From: RI-283 sp964487925
GTDB lineage: Bacteria; Pseudomonadota; Gammaproteobacteria; SZUA-140
Reading direction: 5' to 3'
NCBI GenBank assembly: GCA_964487925.1
Contig: CAZASZ010000054.1
Location: 1 to 13,655, forward strand
DNA length: 13,655 bases
The translations under genes were made by a program, and so were the position numbers. Below are positions 1 to 5,184 of this stretch, in pieces. The notes below the pieces were generated by a model, which was not told the origin of the DNA, ran no database searches, and saw nothing but the letters and a program-made list of their open reading frames with translations. The stretch's first letter is position 1. Every line of letters starts with the position of its first letter.

Positions 1-24
1 GTCGGATAGGGCCCGTATATAATA

Positions 25-1113
25 CTATTTCCTTCGACCAGATATATTCATTCTACCGATCACGGAATCGATCAAGAGGGGTTTATGGCGCAATAGCCAA
101 AACCCTATGAGCCCGCCAATGAAACCACCCCCGATATTGAACAGAATGTCATCCGTTTGACTGGTTCTGGCCGCCAGATATAGCTGGCCGAACTCGATGC
201 TGATACTGACGAATGCAGATAAAACAATAGCGATCACAACGACGCGCTTTCGAACGAAGAGCAAGGGCGCGACCCCCAGCGGAATGAATCCCAATAGATT
301 TACTGCCCGATCAAGTAGTGTCGGCGCCGTGATCTGTTCCGAAAATGGAATCCAGTTGGCATGAACGCTGCCAATCTTCTCCGTCAGCTGCCTGGGAATG
401 GTCATCGTGTTGTCGTCAAGAAGGTCCATAGGCTCTCCGTTTACGGTGACTACCACCGTTTTCATGGCGCCCAACCATGCCCTATTCCCAGACTGCTCAT
501 TGCCTAAGGTCACTTGATAAGACGAGGACCAGCTGGAAGCATTTAGTGAGGGTTTCTTGAGCGATAATCGGCGACTTCCGTCAATATAAATCTCCATCAG
601 GTCGGGCATAAGCATCACGTGAATATTGTGCCACCCCTTATCCTTAAATATCCCGCCAAAAGAATACGGATCCCCTTTTGAAGGTCTATCCGAGGTTCTT
701 ACCCAAACTAAAAAACCACTCTCATCCTGTTCTACAGCAATATTTCTCTCGGTCAAATTGGCGGACAATGTGAAAATCGTCGCCGATTTGGTCACCGTTG
801 AGACTAACGGTTTTACGGTGATTTCCAGATCGAAACGTTTACCATTCTTGACCTCATCAACCCAACCCGACGGGAGCTCGCCCATGGCTATCCCGGGCAT
901 CGAAAAGGTCATTCTGCCCGATGCATCGATTTGTGCACCGTTGCGGGAATATGTCGCAGACTCTACCCACGTATACGGATAAAACCCGACAGCCCAATAA
1001 CACGACAGGAGTGCAATAAAAAATGACCAGCGGAATACCGGCCAATAATTACTGATAGGAGTTTCATCCATCGACGACATCGGTCTGTTCAATACCGGTT
1101 CGCATTCGCCCAC
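25..1113 (-). CDS. LamG-like / VanZ-like fusion membrane protein
   Basis: Function unknown. The 362-residue protein has an N-terminal membrane segment (about residues 29-47), then a beta-rich region (about 55-245) resembling a concanavalin A-like (LamG/Laminin_G_3) domain. The phrase around residues 160-184, WHNIHV followed by IYIDGSRR, is typical of that fold. The C-terminal third has hydrophobic segments near 270-287, 291-305 and 325-341, with a VanZ-like signature: E307, Q310, R316, D321-D322 and N326 in the pattern E..Q.....R....DD...N..G. The LamG part would lie on the outer face, where it could bind glycan; this is inference. VanZ itself gives low-level teicoplanin resistance, but most VanZ-like proteins are uncharacterised, so resistance should not be assumed. 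The start is uncertain: GTG at 1113 has no good ribosome site, and ATG at 1080 or 1071 are alternatives. It is probably the last gene of the minus-strand group, about 40 nt after the globin gene. Confidence 0.8.
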   Translation of the reverse strand: MGECEPVLNRPMSSMDETPISNYWPVFRWSFFIALLSCYWAVGFYPYTWVESATYSRNGAQIDASGRMTFSMPGIAMGELPSGWVDEVKNGKRFDLEITVKPLVSTVTKSATIFTLSANLTERNIAVEQDESGFLVWVRTSDRPSKGDPYSFGGIFKDKGWHNIHVMLMPDLMEIYIDGSRRLSLKKPSLNASSWSSSYQVTLGNEQSGNRAWLGAMKTVVVTVNGEPMDLLDDNTMTIPRQLTEKIGSVHANWIPFSEQITAPTLLDRAVNLLGFIPLGVAPLLFVRKRVVVIAIVLSAFVSISIEFGQLYLAARTSQTDDILFNIGGGFIGGLIGFWLLRHKPLLIDSVIGRMNISGRRK

Positions 1114-1153
1114 ACATCAACCATCCGATGTCTCCTAGTGGTGGTGAAGACTA

Positions 1154-1567
1154 TTAGCCCTGTTGATTGCGCATAAAGTCGGCCGTTTTGAACAACGAAT
1201 GCAGCAGATGCTGCTTTAGCAGTTCATCCTCGATATCCATCTCCTCAAACGCCGTTTTCATGCAAAGCATCCAGGCATCACGTGCGGCCTCGTCAACTGG
1301 AAAGGGCGAATGGCGCGCGCGTAGACGAGGGTGTCCGTACTCCTCCTGATATAACGGTGGCCCACCGAGCCAGCCTGAGAGGAACTTGAACAGTTTTTCC
1401 GTCGAGCCGGAGAGATCCGCCGGATGCAAGGCGCGAATCTTTTGGGCCTCCGGCAGAGTATCCATCAGTTCATAAAAACGCGCCACGAGCTTTCTGACCG
1501 CTGCCTCGCCGCCGAGACGTGCGTACGGGGTCTTCTCCGGATCCACGGCATCACCTTTCATCAGCAT
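1154..1567 (-). CDS. Group II truncated haemoglobin
   Basis: A small haem protein of the 2-on-2 globin fold, group II (trHbO/YjbI-like). Members bind O2, NO or related ligands and are linked to oxygen or nitrosative and oxidative stress chemistry; the physiological role here is unknown. Numbering from ATG 1567 (137 aa), the sequence shows the B10 tyrosine in RFYELMD (Y32), the FLSGWLGGP block at the CD corner (62-70), the proximal F8 histidine in GHPRLRARHSPF (H86), and the G8 tryptophan diagnostic of group II in DAWMLCM (W99). Length and motif order are normal. Possible starts are GTG 1576, ATG 1567 and ATG 1561; none has a clear Shine-Dalgarno, but all overlap or touch the stop of the preceding DUF938 gene (1561-1563), so translation is probably coupled to it. 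The co-transcription suggests a functional link to that methyltransferase. Confidence 0.9.
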   Translation of the reverse strand: MLMKGDAVDPEKTPYARLGGEAAVRKLVARFYELMDTLPEAQKIRALHPADLSGSTEKLFKFLSGWLGGPPLYQEEYGHPRLRARHSPFPVDEAARDAWMLCMKTAFEEMDIEDELLKQHLLHSLFKTADFMRNQQG

Positions 1568-2154
1568 TTGCGCCACAACAGAATATGGTTATTGGCCGGC
1601 ATGGGGTAGTCGTGTGCGAACTCAAGCGCCGCCCTATTAGCAAGGCGGTTCAGGTCATCGAAATCGCGTACCCCCATGAGCGGATCTTTCTCCTTCAAAC
1701 GAAGATCAAACTGGGCATTGCTTTCGTTGACATGTTGACCGCCGAAACTGAAAGGGCCATAGAGTATAAACAACCCGCCCGACTCCAGGAGACGGCTGGC
1801 CCCGGCAAAGAAGGCCATCACGTCGTCCCAGTGCATGATGTGTGCGGTGTTGGCGGAAAACACTGCATCGATCTTAATGTCCGGCCAGACCTCTTGCCGG
1901 ACATCGAGCTCAATTGGACCCAGCACATTCGGCAATTCCGCATCCCTAAGCCAGCTACGGATATCGTCATGATTTTGCACACGATCGCTGGCATGCCAAA
2001 TTAGATGGGGTATGCGCTCGGCGAAGCAGACGGCATGCTGACCTGTGCCGCTGCCGACCTCAAGTACGGCCTGTCGATCTGCCAGCAACGGCCCGATTAC
2101 CGTCATAATAGGGTCACGGTTGCGCTCACATGACTCGGCATTGGATTTTACCAT
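1561..2154 (-). CDS. DUF938 family class I SAM-dependent methyltransferase
   Basis: A predicted S-adenosylmethionine-dependent methyltransferase of the DUF938 family, substrate unknown. Starting at ATG 2154 it has 197 residues, matching the family's usual size of about 200. The N-terminus carries the family hallmark SCERNRDPI (8-16). Motif I is VLEVGSGTGQHAV (30-42), the SAM-binding glycine loop, followed by HASDR (54-58) at the end of strand 2. Later come DAVFSANTAHIMHW (96-109) and GGLFILYGPF (126-135), both typical of the family. The frame stays open upstream to 2295, but that extension would run through the inverted repeat at 2172-2218 and lacks family similarity. ATG 2154 has a GAGAG-like ribosome site a few bases upstream, so I chose it. 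The 3' end overlaps the globin gene. Confidence 0.9.
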   Translation of the reverse strand: MVKSNAESCERNRDPIMTVIGPLLADRQAVLEVGSGTGQHAVCFAERIPHLIWHASDRVQNHDDIRSWLRDAELPNVLGPIELDVRQEVWPDIKIDAVFSANTAHIMHWDDVMAFFAGASRLLESGGLFILYGPFSFGGQHVNESNAQFDLRLKEKDPLMGVRDFDDLNRLANRAALEFAHDYPMPANNHILLWRKC

Positions 2155-2171
2155 TACGCTCTCGGCATCTT

Positions 2172-2218
2172 TATTATTAACCCGGCAACAATGTACATTA
2201 GTTGCCGGGTTAATAATA
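2172..2218. repeat. Perfect 18-bp-arm inverted repeat with palindromic centre
   Basis: The left arm TATTATTAACCCGGCAAC (2172-2189) is exactly reverse-complementary to the right arm (2201-2218). The 11-nt centre contains a second palindrome, AATGTACATT (2190-2199), so almost the whole 47 bp is symmetric. It lies 18 bp upstream of the DUF938 start and inside its likely leader. As RNA it would form an 18-bp stem with an 11-nt loop. No T tract follows on either strand, so it is not a standard intrinsic terminator. It could be a regulator operator, an mRNA hairpin or a short mobile repeat; the sequence alone does not decide. Confidence 0.85.
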
Positions 2219-2302
2219 TCCAGAATAAGGTAACACCACGCTACGGGAAAACACAGACTCACCCTTTTGCGATCCAAAACTGATTCCAGTCTCAACTATA
2301 AA

Positions 2303-2331
2303 ATGAGCAGGATTTGGTAAAGGACTATAAT
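2303..2331 (+). promoter_or_regulatory. Candidate promoter for sucrose-phosphate synthase
   Basis: A consensus TATAAT -10 hexamer lies at 2326-2331, about 134 nt upstream of the ATG at 2465. The -35 region is poor (TGAGCA at 2304-2309 with a 16-bp spacer matches only three positions), so the promoter may be activator-dependent or the match may be chance. It would give a leader of roughly 125 nt. Confidence 0.3.
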
Positions 2332-2464
2332 GAACAGCGCCCACACTCGGGACTGGGTTACCAAACACCACCTGAGGATGCCAAGCGGCTACAACAAACA
2401 GATGACGAATCCGGACCCAACTCACTTAGGCCCGGCTTAGAGACTGGAGGCAGTAAAAACGGCT

Positions 2465-4609
2465 ATGAGCAACTCGCCTGATAGATACTATATTGTATTA
2501 ATCAGCATTCACGGCCTGATCCGTGGTGATAACCTCGAATTGGGCAGGGACGCCGATACCGGCGGGCAGACCAAATATGTGGTCGAGCTGGCCCGCGCCC
2601 TCGCTGAACTTCCCGAGGTGGAGCGAGTGGATCTTCTTACCCGCAGGGTTGTGGATGCAAAAGTCAGCAGCGACTATGCAGAGGCTATCGAGCAGCTATC
2701 GGAAAAGGCTCGCATTGTCCGTATCGAGTGCGGTGACGAGTTTTATACCCAGAAGGAGGAGCTTTGGGATTATCTGGACAGTTTTTCGGATAATGCCCTC
2801 TCCTACCTGCACGACGAAAAGCGACTGCCGAACATTATTCACAGCCATTATGCCGATGCCGGCTATGTCGGCACTCGACTCGCCCATCAGCTCGCTATTC
2901 CGCTTGTGCATACGGGTCACTCACTAGGACGCAGCAAACGTAAACAGTTACTGGCTAATGGAGTGCCACGCAGCGAAATCGAGAGCACCTACAACATATC
3001 CCGGCGTATTGAGGCTGAAGAGATGACGCTCGGAGTCGCCGCACAGGTGATAACGAGTACACAGCAGGAGATTGAAGAACAATACCGGCTCTATGACTGC
3101 TATCAGCCTGACAAAATGCAGGTTATCCCGCCCGGCACAGACCTTGAGAAGTTCTTTCCGCCTGTAGGCAATGAACCGGAGAGTCCCATAGCGCAGGAAC
3201 TTCGTCGATTTCTGGATGAACCTGCCAAACCGATGATTTTGGCGCTTTCCCGTCCTGACCCACGCAAGAATATCGTGGCGCTCATCGAAGCCTACGGCGC
3301 ATCGCCTCCCCTCCAGGAAGCGGCAAATTTGGTGATTATAGCCGGTAATCGTGATGACCTCCGGGATATGGATAGTGGCGCACAAGAGGTATTGAATTCC
3401 ATACTGCAGACCGTGGACCAGTTTGATCTGTACGGCAAAGTGGCCTATCCCAAGCACCATAAGCCTGACGAAGTGCCTGAACTTTACCGCTTGGCCGCAT
3501 TATCGAAAGGTGCGTTTATCAATCCCGCCCTGACGGAACCCTTCGGCCTGACACTGATCGAGGCCGCCGCCTGCGGTGTACCGATCGTTGCCACCGAAGA
3601 TGGCGGCCCAATCGATATCATTGGTAATTGCCACAACGGGTATTTGATTGATCCGCTGGACCGGGAGGCGATGGCGGATGTGCTGCTAAAAACCCTGAGC
3701 GACAAGGATGCCTGGCGCATCCTCGCCGATAACGGCCTGAAGGGGGTTCGGCACCACTATTCTTGGCAAACACATGCCGAGAAGTACCTGGATGTCATTC
3801 GGCCCCTCATAGAGCAGACTGAACCGCTGCAACGTATGAAACTGCCGCGGCGACCAAGCCTGTATCGACGCCAAGCCGTCTTCACCGATATCGACCAGAA
3901 CCTCATAGGGGACAAGGAGTCGCTGGCCGAGCTCTTGAAACTTATGCGCCAGCATCAGAAAATGATCAGCTTCGGCATCGCCACGGGTAGGCGTCTGGAC
4001 GCTGCTTTGTCGATGCTCCGCGAATACAAGATTCCGCAGCCTGATGTATTGATCAGCAGTCTTGGCACCGAAATCCACTATGCGCCCAACCTGACCAAAG
4101 ACATGGCATGGACTCGCCATATCAATCACCTGTGGAATCCGGAAGCCGTACGTGAAATTCTGAACGAACTGCCGGGTCTGAAATTGCAGGCAAAGTCACA
4201 TCAAGGACAGTTTAAAATCAGTTATTTCATCGACCCTGAGCTGGCGCCCAGCGTGCTTGATATTAGACAGATTCTGATGCAACGGGATCAGACGGTAAAT
4301 ACCATCTTTTCCTTTGGGCAGTATCTCGACACCGTGCCGATCCGAGCATCCAAGGGCTTGGCTTTGCGCTGGTGCGCTGAACAGCTGAATATTCCTCTGG
4401 AAAACATCCTTGCTGCCGGCGGTTCCGGAGCCGACGAAGATTTGATGCGAGGCAATACCCTGGCGGTCATTGTCGCCAATCGCCATAACGAAGAGCTATC
4501 AGAATTGTCAGATATCGAGCACATCTATTTTGCTGAGAATAGCTATGCGGCCGGCATCATAGAAGCCATAGAGCACTACAGTTTTCTCGATTTAGGACGG
4601 GAGCCTTAA
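2465..4609 (+). CDS. spsA: Sucrose-phosphate synthase with C-terminal HAD (SPP-like) domain
   Basis: Makes sucrose 6-phosphate from UDP-glucose and fructose 6-phosphate in the cytosol. The 714-residue protein has a GT4-family (GT-B fold) part, about residues 8-450, then a HAD phosphatase-like domain (about 470-705). The N-terminal HGLIRGDNLELGRDADTGG block is characteristic of SPS and argues against sucrose synthase. UDP-glucose-binding residues R263 and K268 (RPDPRK) and the E-x7-E motif (E358, E366 in EPFGLTLIE) are present. In the HAD domain, DID (D475, D477), the ATGR loop and RASKG lysine are kept, but the last motif reads GGSGADED (652-659), with glycine where sucrose phosphatases usually have the first aspartate (GDSG). 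Phosphatase activity is therefore uncertain. The plant-type N-terminal regulatory extension is absent. GGAGG at 2446-2450 is an unusually distant 14 nt from the ATG. No separate phosphatase, fructokinase or sucrose synthase gene lies in the window. Confidence 0.93.
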   Translation: MSNSPDRYYIVLISIHGLIRGDNLELGRDADTGGQTKYVVELARALAELPEVERVDLLTRRVVDAKVSSDYAEAIEQLSEKARIVRIECGDEFYTQKEELWDYLDSFSDNALSYLHDEKRLPNIIHSHYADAGYVGTRLAHQLAIPLVHTGHSLGRSKRKQLLANGVPRSEIESTYNISRRIEAEEMTLGVAAQVITSTQQEIEEQYRLYDCYQPDKMQVIPPGTDLEKFFPPVGNEPESPIAQELRRFLDEPAKPMILALSRPDPRKNIVALIEAYGASPPLQEAANLVIIAGNRDDLRDMDSGAQEVLNSILQTVDQFDLYGKVAYPKHHKPDEVPELYRLAALSKGAFINPALTEPFGLTLIEAAACGVPIVATEDGGPIDIIGNCHNGYLIDPLDREAMADVLLKTLSDKDAWRILADNGLKGVRHHYSWQTHAEKYLDVIRPLIEQTEPLQRMKLPRRPSLYRRQAVFTDIDQNLIGDKESLAELLKLMRQHQKMISFGIATGRRLDAALSMLREYKIPQPDVLISSLGTEIHYAPNLTKDMAWTRHINHLWNPEAVREILNELPGLKLQAKSHQGQFKISYFIDPELAPSVLDIRQILMQRDQTVNTIFSFGQYLDTVPIRASKGLALRWCAEQLNIPLENILAAGGSGADEDLMRGNTLAVIVANRHNEELSELSDIEHIYFAENSYAAGIIEAIEHYSFLDLGREP

Positions 4610-4612
4610 ACC

Positions 4613-4672
4613 ATGCAACGTTTTCTGATGTTAATCTATAGGGCACCTCTAAAAACTCGATCAAACCGATGA
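4613..4672 (+). pseudogene. Gene start interrupted by the MITE-like element
   Basis: Three bases after the SPS stop an ATG (4613) follows a GGGAG ribosome-site-like sequence (4598-4602, spacing about 10 nt). The frame encodes MQRFLMLIY and then enters the repeat element at 4641, reaching a TGA at 4670-4672. Removing the element together with one TATA copy rejoins the frame to ATC TAT AGC CCG, and it stays open to a TAG near 4919, giving about 52 codons. I do not recognise the product. It may be a downstream gene of the sucrose operon broken by insertion, or a chance frame; the open run alone is too short to be significant. Confidence 0.3.
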
Positions 4673-4781
4673 TGGCAAGGCGTAAACGCGCGAAAAAGCA
4701 CAGTTTACACGGCGTCTGCTGCTTCCCAGCCCCGCATTTGAGCGCGTTTACAACGCGGCCAGCGAGGTTTTAGAGGTGTCC
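4641..4781. mobile_element. MITE-like element with terminal inverted repeats
   Basis: The element is about 141 bp. Its left end GGGCACCTCTAAAAACTCG (4641-4659) matches the reverse complement of its right end, GGACACCTCTAAAACCTCG (4763-4781), at 17 of 19 positions. TATA flanks both sides (4637-4640 and 4783-4786), with one extra T at the right edge, consistent with a TA or TATA target duplication. Because TATA is itself palindromic, the exact ends are ambiguous by a few bases. A nested inverted repeat, GTAAACGCGC (4682-4691) and its complement (4742-4751), lets the whole element fold on itself. It is too short for a transposase and looks non-autonomous. The ends remind me of small elements mobilised by IS5-type transposases in proteobacteria, but I cannot confirm the family. 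Confidence 0.75.
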
Positions 4782-4988
4782 TTATAGCCCGCCGACTGAT
4801 CCCCAACGGCGCCCAGCTATAGTCCGCCATCACCAGACTATCGATTGGGGCAAGGCTGAGCTGCGCAATCAAATCTCGAACAACTGGCAATTCACCACTG
4901 AATCCGGCAAGGACTAGGGCGCTGACGTGATTTACAGCATCGGGCACTAGCGCAATGACCGCCGCCGGTGACGCCCGAATTTGATCAT

Positions 4989-5018
4989 TTGATATAGAAC
5001 CGAGGTGAGCATTATAAT
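4989..5018 (+). promoter_or_regulatory. Probable sigma70 promoter of the gltB operon
   Basis: TTGATA (4989-4994) matches the -35 consensus at five of six positions. It is followed after 18 bp by a perfect TATAAT (5013-5018). Transcription would begin near 5025 and give a leader of about 160 nt before gltB. It lies downstream of the MITE-like element, so the insertion need not have separated gltB from this promoter. Confidence 0.55.
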
Positions 5019-5184
5019 TACCGCCTTTGTCCATGGTGGTCGGACAGGCGGCTAATGCCAAGCTACCCTGGCTGATTTCCCCCAGCTCATTCCGGTGTTG
5101 GTCGAATGTCTTCAGGGATCTGTGAACGGTCTTTGGCCGGATACGCCTTCGGCAGGGGTCATATTTTTTGGAGTAGATACGATT

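Larger units (their letters stand above)
2155..2464. other. Divergent intergenic region
   Basis: About 310 bp separate the minus-strand DUF938 gene from the plus-strand sucrose-phosphate synthase, so promoters for both should lie here. It holds the perfect inverted repeat at 2172-2218 and a candidate plus-strand -10 box at 2326-2331. Short open frames exist on both strands but show no recognisable protein or convincing ribosome site. I see no tRNA or clear intrinsic terminator. Confidence 0.6.
4610..5184. other. Intergenic region between SPS and gltB
   Basis: This 575-bp stretch holds the broken gene start (4613), the MITE-like element (4641-4781), a promoter (4989-5018) and a leader of about 160 nt before gltB. 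From 4787 to about 4985 I recognise no gene. A minus-strand frame is open across it, but its end lies inside the element, its other half is antisense to gltB, and it has no ribosome site. Upstream of the GGAG at 5170-5173 a T6 run (5164-5169) follows a weak GC-rich hairpin (about 5141-5155); this is not convincing as an attenuator. Confidence 0.6.

Noticed and set aside
2172..2218. Reading the inverted repeat as an integron attC site or an intrinsic terminator.
   Set aside because: The arms lack proper GTTRRRY/RYYYAAC core sites, no cassette or integrase is nearby, and no T tract follows on either strand.
2155..2295. N-terminal extension of the DUF938 gene to ATG 2295.
   Set aside because: The extra 47 residues would be partly encoded by the perfect inverted repeat and do not resemble the family, whose hallmark SCERNRDP lies just after ATG 2154.
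5033..5125. A 30-codon plus-strand frame in the gltB leader.
   Set aside because: No ribosome site precedes its ATG and the sequence shows no sign of a regulatory leader peptide, such as runs of glutamine or glutamate codons.
5095..5184. Upstream in-frame ATG of gltB at 5095.
   Set aside because: It adds 30 residues with no similarity to GltB propeptides, and ATG 5185 or 5206 has a better-placed ribosome site.
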